Positions 1 through 7,501 are shown, counted from the stretch's first letter. The stretch is 64,000 bases of DNA from Enterobacter sp. (GCA_022649305.1 JALCNW010000001.1:121622-185621), one strand, 5' to 3'. The notes: generated by a model not told the origin, from the sequence alone. Numbers and translations: made by a program.

Positions 1-148
1 TATTGTGCCCGTATCGATCGCCAGCCTTGTCGAGAACCGTGTCCGCGAACTGCTTAACGCTGCTCAAACGCTCACTATCCTGCGCCAGAGCGGCAAACGA
101 GAAGACGCTCAGAAAACTCACCGTCAGCGCTATTTTTGAAATCTTCAT
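1..148 (-). CDS. secreted protein, probable periplasmic pectate lyase (partial)
   Basis: Only the first 49 residues are inside the window; the gene runs off the left edge. The start ATG (146-148, minus strand) follows an AGAGGA ribosome site. Residues 1-22 form a signal peptide (Lys-containing n-region, hydrophobic core, cut after ALA), so the product is exported. The mature start (QDSERLSSVKQFADTVLDKA) resembles, from memory, the N-terminus of family 2 polysaccharide lyases (PelW/PelX type exopolygalacturonate lyases). It lies 69 bp downstream of the KdgM-type porin on the same strand, which suggests one operon for oligogalacturonate entry and periplasmic cleavage. Export is seen; the lyase identity is an inference from a short stretch plus context. 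Confidence 0.5.
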   Translation of the reverse strand, partial: MKISKIALTVSFLSVFSFAALAQDSERLSSVKQFADTVLDKAGDRYGHN

Positions 149-217
149 TATTGTCCTCTTAATAAAATAAGGGTTTAAGTAACCCTTATTTATCGACATC
201 AGGTTGTTACGCTTTCA

Positions 218-919
218 TCAGAAGGAATATTTCACGCCAACGCGGTAACGCGTTTGTCTTTCATCTGTGACTTTACTGCCGGAGACATTCCCAATCGCCA
301 TATAAGGGGACCAGTTTTTATCAAACTTATAGGTAAGCTTGAAGTCATGCGTCCAGTCATAACTATCGTTATCGGCCAGCACCACGCCCGCCGAATTAGC
401 TTTTTTATAGTCTATTTCGTAATCGAGTTGGTAATCCTTCAGGAATTTCCACGAGAGTACGCTGGTTAAGTTATAGCCGTTTTCCGAGGTGTCTTTAGTG
501 GTGCCGATATTGCCAGAGTTACGTTTGAAGTAGGGGCGGTAACGTAGCGAGGCGCTGACGTCATCGGTCAGATTGGCTTTACCACGCAGGTAAGGGCGAT
601 AGTTGTTCGATGACGAACTGGTATCCAGTGAGAAGCCCGGCTCAATCTGGAAGGTGTTATTCATTTTATATACGTAACTTGCTACCACTTCGGTGCCATT
701 GCTGACGGTTTCATCAAAGGCTTTGTCTTTATTTTGAGAACCTTTCCATTTTCCTTCCAGTGATAAGCCAAAGCCATTGGCAAAGCGGTGAGACATTGAC
801 AACCTGTCTTTATGATTATTACCGCCGCTGTCGTTCATTTCATGACGATAATCAAAGGTTACTGCGTGTGCCGCAATACTCATAAAAGGGACTGTAAATA
901 ATAACAATGAGCGCAACAT
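218..919 (-). CDS. kdgM: KdgM-family oligogalacturonate-specific outer membrane porin
   Basis: A 233-residue outer membrane beta-barrel with a signal peptide (residues 1-19, ending AAHA) and the mature start VTFDYRHEM typical of the KdgM/NanC family. The rest alternates aromatic and polar residues as transmembrane strands do, and it ends in GVKYSF with the terminal Phe used for barrel assembly. Family members let acidic oligosaccharides such as pectin fragments into the periplasm. The start at 919 is chosen over an upstream in-frame ATG because of the GAGGATCCT ribosome site just before it and because it gives a proper signal peptide. The length matches Dickeya KdgM (about 236 aa). It is the first gene of a probable operon with the downstream lyase; a KdgR-like site lies about 280 bp upstream. 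Confidence 0.88.
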   Translation of the reverse strand: MLRSLLLFTVPFMSIAAHAVTFDYRHEMNDSGGNNHKDRLSMSHRFANGFGLSLEGKWKGSQNKDKAFDETVSNGTEVVASYVYKMNNTFQIEPGFSLDTSSSSNNYRPYLRGKANLTDDVSASLRYRPYFKRNSGNIGTTKDTSENGYNLTSVLSWKFLKDYQLDYEIDYKKANSAGVVLADNDSYDWTHDFKLTYKFDKNWSPYMAIGNVSGSKVTDERQTRYRVGVKYSF

Positions 920-1006
920 AGGATCCTCTATTTTTATTTTCCAAAGGTATAAGATGTTCTCTGCCATAAAGCAGTCGGGTTGATAAAAGTTATAATTAGA
1001 ATTGGC

Positions 1007-1129
1007 GTGTGGTGCCGGGTGCCTCCCGGTGAATTGAGCGCCGATTTCTCAATTCGTCCATAAAAACGAAACGTTTTGAGGGTTACCTCATGTCAGCATG
1101 ACCCCTCCGCTTAGGGGGATTCACCACAC
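1007..1129. repeat. nested inverted-repeat element (possible structured RNA)
   Basis: The outermost pair GTGTGGTG (1007-1014) and CACCACAC (1122-1129) are exact inverted repeats. Inside are CCGGG/CCCGG, GAATTGAG (1031-1038) with CTCAATTC (1048-1055), AAAACG (1063-1068) with CGTTTT (1072-1077) around a triloop, TCATG/CATGA, and CCCCT/AGGGG near 1103-1117. This is a closed multi-branched fold in RNA. It lies in what would be the kdgM leader. I do not recognise it as a named family. Confidence 0.5.
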
Positions 1130-1200
1130 ATAATTCTGCCGTTCCCTGGTGTTGGTTGTTTTATAAAGACTTGTGATCTTATGGAATTAACTTTTACATA

Positions 1201-1220
1201 AAATGAAATATTGTTTTGAG
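1201..1220. promoter_or_regulatory. candidate KdgR operator
   Basis: AAATGAAATATTGTTTTGAG resembles the KdgR consensus, two AATGAAA-type half sites around a five-base centre. The left half is exact and the right half is degenerate. KdgR controls kdgM genes in pectinolytic enterobacteria, which fits the position upstream of a KdgM porin. The assignment rests on the match and context only. Confidence 0.45.
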
Positions 1221-1551
1221 ATCGAGATCTGAATCTTAATACGTTACTTTCAATTATTTTTATTGGTATATATAAAGATAATCCTAATAATCATTTTCAT
1301 TTTAAAGCAATGAGTTATTAGGTGTTTCTTAAGTTTTTTTATTTTTTATTGTGGCAAGTTTAAGATATATCAACAACGGTGAATAAATTTATTCCTGGAT
1401 AAATGGCAACACACTGGCGAAAAAATACCGTAAACTTATCCGTATAAATTGCCGTTAAAGAAACATCAAACGGTTTACAGGAAGGGAAGTTAAACGAAAG
1501 CTAAACGAACTGGCAGAATAATAAAAATGTCGTGACCTCTGGAGCCTCAAA

Positions 1552-2091
1552 ATGACTATCTATGGAAAAGATCGTTTATTCATTTATGGAGTAGAGAAAA
1601 TACTGAAGCAACTGCGTCGTGAGCAGCACGCAGGGCCAAGCGGCGATCCACCCTGCGTGTATGTCACTTCGGGCATGGATATTCAGGAAATGTACTCTCT
1701 GTTCTTCACCACCCCGCCGGATCACCATTCAATATTTATCACCTCCGAGCGGTACTTCGATTCACTCAACCGCCTGTTTCCGGGGCTGATGAAGCTGTGC
1801 CTGTCCGAGAAACTGACGGTAGAGGAACTGCGCCAGGCGCTGCGGGTAATGAGCCTGCTGTCTGAACAGAATCAGCGCGCAGGCTATCACCCTGATAGCT
1901 TCAAATTTACCAATGCTGAGCAACAGATCATGAGGCTTATTTTACGCGGGCATTCACTGGACGATATCGCAAGGATTCGCGGTGTAAGCCCCACTACCGT
2001 GAGTGTTCAGCGTAATGGCCTGATGAAGCGTACGGGTACCAAAAGCCTGCTGGAGTTGTGTTCGCTCTACACCGCAATGCGTTCACATTAA
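1552..2091 (+). CDS. LuxR-type response-regulator-like transcription factor
   Basis: A 179-residue protein. The C-terminal part (about residues 122-172) is a LuxR-type helix-turn-helix: FTNAEQQIMRLILRGHSLDD, then the recognition segment VSPTTVSVQRNGLMKRTG. The N-terminal 115 residues look like a reduced receiver-like domain with no obvious phospho-acceptor Asp pocket, as in the BglJ/YjjQ/CsgD group. The start is set by GGAG 9 bases upstream. It is divergent from kdgM with a long AT-rich region between them, the usual setting of such horizontally mobile or H-NS-silenced regulators. Targets are unknown; the neighbouring porin operon is the simplest guess. Confidence 0.75.
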   Translation: MTIYGKDRLFIYGVEKILKQLRREQHAGPSGDPPCVYVTSGMDIQEMYSLFFTTPPDHHSIFITSERYFDSLNRLFPGLMKLCLSEKLTVEELRQALRVMSLLSEQNQRAGYHPDSFKFTNAEQQIMRLILRGHSLDDIARIRGVSPTTVSVQRNGLMKRTGTKSLLELCSLYTAMRSH

Positions 2092-2110
2092 CAGCGCCTG
2101 CCGAGAGGCG

Positions 2111-3115
2111 CTAAAACACCGGCACGCCCAGCCCGAGTTTCACTTCCCGTAATGTCTGCCGGGTGACGTCGTGTGCGCGTTCGCTGCCTTTTTTCAGCAT
2201 CGCCATCAGCATACCTTTGTCCTGAATGTAGGTTGCCCGACGCTCACGCATGGGCGCAATCAGCTCCTGTAGGCACACCTCCAGCTCATTTTTACAGGTT
2301 CTGTCACCCAGTCCGCCGCGCTGATAGTGGGCTTTCATCTCTGCGACTTTGGTTTTATCGGCGTGAAAGGCGTCCAGATAAGTAAACACCACGTTGCCGT
2401 CTATCTTCCCCGGATCGTTTACTTTTAAGTGGTCAGGATCGGTAAACATCGCGCTCACCGCACGATGAATGGTCTCTTCGCTGGCGGAAAGGAGCAGCGT
2501 GTTGCCGAGTGATTTTGACATCTTGGCGCTGCCGTCGATGCCCGGCAGGCGGCTGGTGTCGCTGAGCATAGCTTTACAGTGACGGAGCACCGGCGCAGGC
2601 AGCAGGCTATTCATCTTATGCACGATTTCGTTGGTCTGTTCGATCATGGGCAGTTGGTCATCGCCAACGGGTACGACTTCGGCCTTGAAGGCGGTAATAT
2701 CCGCCGCCTGGCTGATGGGATAAACCAAAAAGCCGACCGGCAGCGAGCGGGCAAACCCTTTCTGCGCAATTTCATTTTTCACCGTCGGGTTACGCTCCAC
2801 GCGCGCGACGGTCACGATATTCATATAAAGCGCGGTGAGTTCAGCAAGAGCGGGCAGGGCGGATTGCAGGCAGAGGGTGGTGAGCGTTGGGTCGATGCCC
2901 GCCGCCAGATAATCGGCCAGCACTTCGGGAATGTTGTCGCGGATCTTTTGCGGGTTGCTGCCGTTATCGGTCAAGCCTTGCAGGTCGGCAACCAACACAA
3001 ATTGCTGATAATCGTGTTGCAGGGCGACGCGCTGGCGTAGCGATCCGACGTAGTGGCCGAGATGCAGCGGGCCAGTTGGGCGATCGCCAGTCAGAATGGT
3101 GGTTTTACGGTTCAT
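2111..3115 (-). CDS. trpS: tryptophan--tRNA ligase, second (TrpS2-type)
   Basis: A 334-residue class I aminoacyl-tRNA synthetase charging tRNA-Trp in the cytoplasm. The HIGH-type signature HLGH is at residues 18-21 and KMSKS at 198-202. The sequence is clearly diverged from the E. coli housekeeping TrpS, whose start is MTKPIVFSGAQPSGELTIGN, so this is probably an auxiliary copy; the normal trpS is expected elsewhere (next to dam/rpe/gph) but is not in view. AAGGAG precedes the ATG. A Trp-containing leader peptide and a complete attenuator precede it, so expression should rise when charged tRNA-Trp is scarce. Auxiliary TrpS enzymes are known in some bacteria to resist TrpRS inhibitors such as indolmycin; whether this one does is unknown. 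Confidence 0.9.
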   Translation of the reverse strand: MNRKTTILTGDRPTGPLHLGHYVGSLRQRVALQHDYQQFVLVADLQGLTDNGSNPQKIRDNIPEVLADYLAAGIDPTLTTLCLQSALPALAELTALYMNIVTVARVERNPTVKNEIAQKGFARSLPVGFLVYPISQAADITAFKAEVVPVGDDQLPMIEQTNEIVHKMNSLLPAPVLRHCKAMLSDTSRLPGIDGSAKMSKSLGNTLLLSASEETIHRAVSAMFTDPDHLKVNDPGKIDGNVVFTYLDAFHADKTKVAEMKAHYQRGGLGDRTCKNELEVCLQELIAPMRERRATYIQDKGMLMAMLKKGSERAHDVTRQTLREVKLGLGVPVF

Positions 3116-3158
3116 GACAACTCCTTAAGGGTTCAGCCGAAAGGGGTCTTTGAAACGC

Positions 3159-3226
3159 AATAGCCGCCTTTCGGCGGCTATTTGAAAATGGGATTACACA
3201 TTCGAGCCGCCTTTAAGAAGGCAGCC
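3159..3226 (-). promoter_or_regulatory. trp-type transcription attenuator of trpS2
   Basis: On the minus strand four segments can pair alternately: segment 1 GGCUGCCUU (3218-3226) with 2 AAGGCGGCU (3205-3213), 2 with 3 (GGCGGCU:AGCCGCC, perfect), and 3 with 4 as AAUAGCCGCC-GAAA-GGCGGCUAUU (3159-3182, 10 bp perfect). Ribosome stalling on the Trp codons would cover segment 1, favour 2:3 and block the 3:4 hairpin. The run after the hairpin (GCGUUUC) is only weakly U-rich, so termination efficiency is uncertain. Confidence 0.82.
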
Positions 3227-3272
3227 ACCACAGGTTGTGACGCAGAGCGTTTGGGACGAGTTGTGTATTCAT
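3213..3272 (-). CDS. trpS2 leader peptide (MNTQLVPNALRHNLWWLPS)
   Basis: A 19-codon ORF with two adjacent Trp codons (CCACCA on the plus strand, 3225-3230), ending at 3213. AGGT lies a few bases before the ATG. Its stop lies within the attenuator, with the Trp codons immediately before segment 1, as in trpL. It is a regulatory peptide whose translation, not product, matters. Confidence 0.82.
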   Translation of the reverse strand: MNTQLVPNALRHNLWWLPS

Positions 3273-3284
3273 TAAATTAACCTA

Positions 3285-4127
3285 TCACGACCCGGCACGA
3301 GGGTAAAGTGGTGCGCTGGCGTCCCATATCATCTCATGCTGCGTCATCGGTAACGGCTGGAATCCTGCCCCAATAAACAGAGGTGCAAATTGCGCAGGCA
3401 GCGCGGTAGGCGTGCTAATGCCGGGGTATCGTGCGTTTATCGTCTGGAGCATGCTGCGAGCATGTCCCTGACCTCGCGAAGCGGGTTCTACGAACACTAA
3501 ACGCAGCTGTGGGGTTAGCGTTTGCGTGGTGATCGCTGCCCAGGCTCCGGTGTTATCGGTGAGAATTTCGCACTGTAACCGCGTCAGCATCAGCGGGTCG
3601 AGCAGCCACGGCAGATTCAACGGCGGTGCGTTAAATACGGCGCGCAACAACTCATCGGTCGTGGCGGGCTGGAGATCGGCCTTCGGGGTTGGCTCTGGCG
3701 ATTCAGCTTTGAAGCCTGTCAGCCCCTGGGTGATAGCAAAACCGAGCGACTGATACAGCCCGATAGCCGCCGTGTTCGCGCCGATCACCTCAAGATAAAG
3801 CCGATGAATGCCGCTGGCTTTCAACGTTGCAAACAGCGGAGCCAGCATCGATTTCGCCAGTCCTTTACCGCGATACGCAGGGCTGATGGCAAAAGCGGCC
3901 AACCGCGCAGCGTCTGGTCGGCGCGCAATAATGGCGATGGCGACCGTTTCACCGTTATGCTGCCACACGCGGCAATCTTCCATGCTCATTCCTTCCGCCC
4001 CAAAGCGAAGGGCAAAAGTCTCGGGCGTGAGCGCGATCGGGACAAAATAATCCTGAAAACAGTGCTCCAGAATGTGGGTCAGATCTGCGCAGCTATAGTG
4101 AAGCGCGCTAACGGCGGTCAGTTCCAT
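3285..4127 (-). CDS. GNAT family N-acetyltransferase, two-domain
   Basis: A 280-residue cytoplasmic protein with two GNAT folds. The first carries the acetyl-CoA motif RGKGLAKSMLAPLF (about residues 86-99) followed by LYLEVIGANTAAIGLYQSLGF, a canonical motif A/B pair. The second, degenerate copy has RGQGHARSML near residue 222. The substrate cannot be told from sequence. It is downstream of the small ORF/VOC pair on the same strand with a 42-bp gap, so the three may be co-transcribed. A purine-rich AGAGAAAG precedes the start. Not recognised by name. Confidence 0.85.
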   Translation of the reverse strand: MELTAVSALHYSCADLTHILEHCFQDYFVPIALTPETFALRFGAEGMSMEDCRVWQHNGETVAIAIIARRPDAARLAAFAISPAYRGKGLAKSMLAPLFATLKASGIHRLYLEVIGANTAAIGLYQSLGFAITQGLTGFKAESPEPTPKADLQPATTDELLRAVFNAPPLNLPWLLDPLMLTRLQCEILTDNTGAWAAITTQTLTPQLRLVFVEPASRGQGHARSMLQTINARYPGISTPTALPAQFAPLFIGAGFQPLPMTQHEMIWDASAPLYPRAGS

Positions 4128-4169
4128 GGCTTTCTCTGCGTGCGGTTGTTGGAAAGTCAGTGTAGCGGA

Positions 4170-4556
4170 TTACTCGCCAACCAGCTCAATCCGGTTGCCG
4201 TCCGGGTCCGCAATCACCGCTTCGTAAAATCCGTCGCCCGTCATGCGTGGCGCGCTCAGCAGCGAGCCGTTTTGCTGGGCGTTCTCCGCCATGCTGTCTA
4301 CCTTCGCTTTATCCCCCACGTGGATAGCGATATGGGCCCAGCCGATAAACTCAGGATACGACGGGGCATCGGGCAGATCCGGTACCGTCATGAGCTCAAT
4401 GGTTGGCCCGTCAGTGAGCGTGATAAAGTGCGACGCAAACCCGGCGCGGTTTTGGCTGATATAGCGCTCGTTGCTGCGGCCATTAAATACGGATTCCCAG
4501 AACTGAACCTGTGCGTCCAGGTTGCGGGTCCAGAGTGCGACGTGGGCGATTTTCAT
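4170..4556 (-). CDS. VOC (glyoxalase/bleomycin resistance/dioxygenase) family protein
   Basis: A 128-residue single-chain vicinal-oxygen-chelate protein. The N-terminal half starts MKIAHVALWTRNL with the family's first metal-ligand His at residue 5. The C-terminal half has GWAHIAIHVGD and ends DPDGNRIELVGE, the typical second half with the Glu ligand. It is most like lactoylglutathione-lyase-related proteins, but the substrate cannot be assigned. Its ATG overlaps the TGA of the small upstream ORF (ATGA), and its ribosome site GAGG lies inside that ORF, so the two are translationally coupled. Confidence 0.88.
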   Translation of the reverse strand: MKIAHVALWTRNLDAQVQFWESVFNGRSNERYISQNRAGFASHFITLTDGPTIELMTVPDLPDAPSYPEFIGWAHIAIHVGDKAKVDSMAENAQQNGSLLSAPRMTGDGFYEAVIADPDGNRIELVGE

Positions 4557-4729
4557 AGTAAGCCTCGCTGTTTGAGTGGGGTTGCAAAAGGCGTTGCGCG
4601 TAAAAGTGAAGGAAGCTCTTCCTGCTGCACTTCTTGGCGGGAACGTTCAGCGTGTATGACAGGGGTAAACCAAAAACCATCGTAAGGTCTGCTGGCGACG
4701 ATCTGCGAAGGCGGATAATGGCGCTTCAT
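4553..4729 (-). CDS. small hypothetical protein coupled to VOC gene
   Basis: A 58-residue ORF (MKRHYPPSQIVASRPYDGFW...). It has a good ribosome site (GGAG, 7 bases before ATG 4729) and its stop overlaps the start of the VOC gene (ATGA). It is rich in Arg, Gln, Pro and Leu, with no membrane segment or known motif. I do not recognise a family. The coupling and the ribosome site argue that it is translated; its function could simply be to lead ribosomes into the VOC gene. Confidence 0.55.
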   Translation of the reverse strand: MKRHYPPSQIVASRPYDGFWFTPVIHAERSRQEVQQEELPSLLRATPFATPLKQRGLL

Positions 4730-4814
4730 ACTGGCACTCCGGTTGATTGACAGGCCGAGCGTCATGCAACATTATGCGCATTAATGCTCGATTTGGTTTT
4801 TAACAGGATTCTTT

Positions 4815-5585
4815 ATGCTCGATTATGCCGCTTTCCCTGAACAACGACAAGCCCTGATCCGCCAGATCCTTCAGGAGAACGGCAGGGTCGTCTGTGCGGA
4901 ACTTGCCACCCAAATGAAGGTGTCAGAACACACTATTCGCCGTGATTTACATGAGCTTAGCAAAGAGGGGTTTTGTAAGAAGGTGTATGGCGGCGCAGTG
5001 TTACAGCTGCAAGATGCAGGTAGTTATTTGATCCGCGAGCACAAAAATAACGCAAAAAAAGACACAATCGCGCAGAAAGCGGCAACCCTGTTGAAGCCGG
5101 GCGGCTGTATTTTTATCGATACCGGCACAACCAATCTGGCGCTGGCGAAGGCGCTGCCTGCGGATCTTAACGTGACGGTGATGACTAACTCTCCGGCCAT
5201 CGCGGCCGAGCTGCTGCGTCATCCGTTATGCGAGGTCATCATGACCGGTGGGCAGATCCAGCGGGCATCCGGCGGCGCGGTGGGCGCGACGGCGGTGGGT
5301 CAAATTCAGGGCGTTATCTTCGATCAGGCGTTTATCGGCGGCTGCGCGATGGATCCTGAAATGGGCCTGACCGGCTTTGATTTTGCCGACTGCGAGTTCA
5401 AGAAGGCGGTGATTGCCCAGAGCAACCAAACCCTGGTCGCGATGACGACGGACAAACTTCCGGGCGTGGCACGATTCGTGGTGGCGGCAAGCCGTGACAT
5501 CGACGTGCTGGTGGTTGAAAAGGGTATGGAGAAGGACATTGTTGAGGCGTTTGCCGCGCAGGACGTTCGCATTGTGTGCGCCTGA
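4815..5585 (+). CDS. DeoR/GlpR family transcriptional regulator
   Basis: A 256-residue sugar-metabolism repressor. Residues about 10-65 are a DeoR-type winged helix (QRQALIRQILQENGRVVCAE, then the signature VSEHTIRRDLHELSKEGFCKKVYGGAV). The C-terminal sensor domain (DeoRC) has the phosphosugar-binding segments IDTGTTNLALA and MTNSPAIAAEL and the GLTGFDFADCEFKKAVI block. Family members bind a sugar phosphate and release DNA. Which pathway it controls is not evident: no sugar genes adjoin it, and it is divergent from the small ORF/VOC/GNAT genes, which could be its targets. The start is assigned at the first ATG, with AGGA about 8 bases upstream. Confidence 0.87.
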   Translation: MLDYAAFPEQRQALIRQILQENGRVVCAELATQMKVSEHTIRRDLHELSKEGFCKKVYGGAVLQLQDAGSYLIREHKNNAKKDTIAQKAATLLKPGGCIFIDTGTTNLALAKALPADLNVTVMTNSPAIAAELLRHPLCEVIMTGGQIQRASGGAVGATAVGQIQGVIFDQAFIGGCAMDPEMGLTGFDFADCEFKKAVIAQSNQTLVAMTTDKLPGVARFVVAASRDIDVLVVEKGMEKDIVEAFAAQDVRIVCA

Positions 5586-5649
5586 GGACTTTGACAGGTA
5601 AAACAGGCTACACTCTGACTTTGAGCGCTAAAAGCCGAGGATAAGAATA

Positions 5650-6255
5650 ATGCACTTCACACAGAAAGATCGCGATAACACTGAAAAATCAGAAGGAAAA
5701 AACGGCGCAGGCGCATTGCAGCAGAAGCTGCTTGAGTCTCGCTCTATCATTATTTCCGGTGAGATTGACCAGGCGCTGGCCGAAAAAGTCATCACCCAGA
5801 TGATCCTGCTGCAAAGCGTCAGCAACGATCCGATCAAGCTGTATATCAACAGCCAGGGCGGCCACGTGGAAGCGGGCGACACCATCCACGACTTTATTAA
5901 ATTTATTCGCCCGGACGTGCACGTGATCGGCACCGGCTGGGTTGCCAGCGCGGGCATCACTATCTTCCTCGCGGCGAAAAAAGAGAACCGTTACGCGCTG
6001 CCAAATACGCGCTTTATGATCCACCAGCCGCTGGGCGGCGTGCGCGGTCAGGCCACGGATATTGAAATCGAAGCGCGCGAGATTATTCGCATGCTGGAGC
6101 GCGTGAACAAGCTGATTGCCGACGCAACCGGTCAGCCGCTGGAAAAAGTGAAAAAAGACACCGACCGTAACTTCTGGATGTCTCCGTCAGAAGCGCTGGA
6201 CTACGGAATCGTGGGTAAAATCATTACCCATTATGACGATCTGAAGCTGGACTAA
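5650..6255 (+). CDS. ClpP-family protease paralogue with altered triad
   Basis: A 201-residue ClpP-fold protein lacking the propeptide of E. coli ClpP. The nucleophile Ser (S100 in GWVASAG) and the His (H125 in MIHQPLGG) are present, as is GQATDIEIEAREI. The residue aligned with catalytic Asp (D185 of E. coli ClpP, in DTERD) is Asn174 (DTDRN). The same Asp-to-Asn change is known in Listeria ClpP1, which has low or partner-dependent activity. This is not the housekeeping ClpP, which lies by clpX and tig in enterobacteria. It may form mixed rings, act with another ATPase, or be a self-compartmentalised peptidase; this is inference. It stands alone, followed by a hairpin and roxA. Confidence 0.85.
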   Translation: MHFTQKDRDNTEKSEGKNGAGALQQKLLESRSIIISGEIDQALAEKVITQMILLQSVSNDPIKLYINSQGGHVEAGDTIHDFIKFIRPDVHVIGTGWVASAGITIFLAAKKENRYALPNTRFMIHQPLGGVRGQATDIEIEAREIIRMLERVNKLIADATGQPLEKVKKDTDRNFWMSPSEALDYGIVGKIITHYDDLKLD

Positions 6256-6263
6256 GTTTTTCT

Positions 6264-6282
6264 GGCGCCCTTTCTGGGCGCC
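6264..6282 (+). terminator. hairpin after ClpP paralogue
   Basis: GGCGCCC-TTTCT-GGGCGCC is a perfect 7-bp stem 9 bp after the stop codon. The following run is only modestly T-rich (TGCATTTCATT), so it is a weak intrinsic terminator. Confidence 0.6.
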
Positions 6283-6372
6283 TGCATTTCATTCCCCTTT
6301 GACCCATGACAAAGCAACCTGGCGTCATGGCTCGCATAATCGCACCCGTCTCCTTTCTCACTGGTGCTACCC

Positions 6373-7494
6373 ATGGCGTATCAACTAAATCTGAACTGGC
6401 CAGAATTCCTCGAAAAATACTGGCAAAAAAAACCTGTTGTGCTGAAAAATGCCTTCCCAAATTTTGTCGATCCGATCACGCCTGATGAACTGGCGGGTCT
6501 GGCGATGGAGCCGGAAGTCGATAGCCGCCTGGTCAGCCATTTCAACAACGAATGGCAGGCGAGCAATGGCCCGTTCGAACATTTCGATGGCCTGGGTGAA
6601 ACCGGCTGGTCGCTGTTGGCCCAGGCGGTCAACCACTGGCATATGCCATCCGCCGAGCTGGTGCGTCCGTTCCGTGTGTTGCCGGACTGGCGTCTGGACG
6701 ATCTGATGATCTCCTATTCCGTGCCGGGCGGTGGCGTAGGCCCGCATATCGATCAGTACGATGTGTTTATCATTCAGGGAATGGGCAGCCGCCGCTGGCG
6801 CGTGGGTGACAAATTGCCGATGCGTCAGTTCTGCCCGCACCCAGCGCTGCTGCACGTGGATCCGTTCACGCCGATTATCGACCAGGATCTGGAGCCGGGC
6901 GATATTCTGTATATCCCACCTGGATTCCCGCATGACGGCTTTACCCATGAAACCGCGCTGAATTATTCCGTCGGCTTCCGTGGGCCAAATGGTCGTGACC
7001 TGATCAGCAGCTTTGCCGATTACGCGCTGGAAAACGATCTGGGTGGTGAACACTATAGCGATCCGGATCTGACCCTGCGCGATCATGCTGGTCGTGTAGA
7101 ACAGTATGAACTCGATCGCCTGCGTAACATGATGATCGAGATGATCTGCCAGCCAGAAGACTTCAAAAAATGGTTCGGTAGCTTTGTCTCTACACCGCGT
7201 CACGAGTTGGATATCGCAACGGCAGAACCGCCATACGAGCCAGAAGAAGTGCTCGATGCGCTGATGGGCGGCGAAACCCTGGCTCGTCTGAGCGGGCTGC
7301 GCGTACTCAACATTGGCGACAGCTTCTTTATCAACAGCGAGCAGTTAGAAACCGTCGACGCGAAAGCGGCAGATGTGCTGTGCCGTTACACCGAATTTGG
7401 CCAGGCTGAACTGGGTGACGCGCTGCAAAATCCGGCGTTTATCGCCGAGCTGACCGATTTGATTAACCAGGGTTACTGGTTCTTCGAAGAGTAA
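6373..7494 (+). CDS. roxA: ribosomal protein uL16 3-hydroxylase RoxA (YcfD)
   Basis: A 373-residue JmjC-type 2-oxoglutarate/Fe(II) oxygenase that hydroxylates an arginine of ribosomal protein L16 (Arg81 in E. coli). The iron ligands H125, D127 (GPHIDQYD) and H187 (PPGFPH) sit at the same positions as in E. coli YcfD, and the start MAYQLNLNWPEFLEKYWQKK aligns residue by residue. The ATG at 6373 is preferred over an upstream GTG at 6364. A winged-helix-like C-terminal domain follows, ending GYWFFEE. It is transcribed alone; in E. coli the gene sits by phoPQ, so its place here differs. Confidence 0.96.
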   Translation: MAYQLNLNWPEFLEKYWQKKPVVLKNAFPNFVDPITPDELAGLAMEPEVDSRLVSHFNNEWQASNGPFEHFDGLGETGWSLLAQAVNHWHMPSAELVRPFRVLPDWRLDDLMISYSVPGGGVGPHIDQYDVFIIQGMGSRRWRVGDKLPMRQFCPHPALLHVDPFTPIIDQDLEPGDILYIPPGFPHDGFTHETALNYSVGFRGPNGRDLISSFADYALENDLGGEHYSDPDLTLRDHAGRVEQYELDRLRNMMIEMICQPEDFKKWFGSFVSTPRHELDIATAEPPYEPEEVLDALMGGETLARLSGLRVLNIGDSFFINSEQLETVDAKAADVLCRYTEFGQAELGDALQNPAFIAELTDLINQGYWFFEE

Positions 7495-7501
7495 GTCTGA
7501 C

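Larger units (their letters stand above)
920..1551. other. kdgM / luxR-type intergenic region
   Basis: A 632-bp gap between divergent genes with no convincing ORF. Near kdgM it contains a compact cluster of inverted repeats (1007-1129) and, further right, a KdgR-like operator (1201-1220). The stretch 1130-1500 is strongly AT-rich and so may be silenced by nucleoid proteins; I see no clear sigma-70 promoter. Confidence 0.6.

Noticed and set aside
996..1061. A 21-codon minus-strand ORF (MDELRNRRSIHREAPGTTRQ...) inside the hairpin element
   Set aside because: No ribosome site; the reading frame is a by-product of the inverted repeats. Kept only as part of the structured-element finding.
1063..1077. 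AAAACG-AAA-CGTTTT as a second KdgR site
   Set aside because: Spacing and half sites do not fit KdgR; it fits better as a hairpin of the nested element.
3804..4685. A 293-codon plus-strand frame
   Set aside because: It spans the antisense of the GNAT, VOC and small-ORF genes, which have proper starts and domains.
6385..7203. A 272-codon minus-strand frame
   Set aside because: Antisense to roxA; no motif and no start signal.
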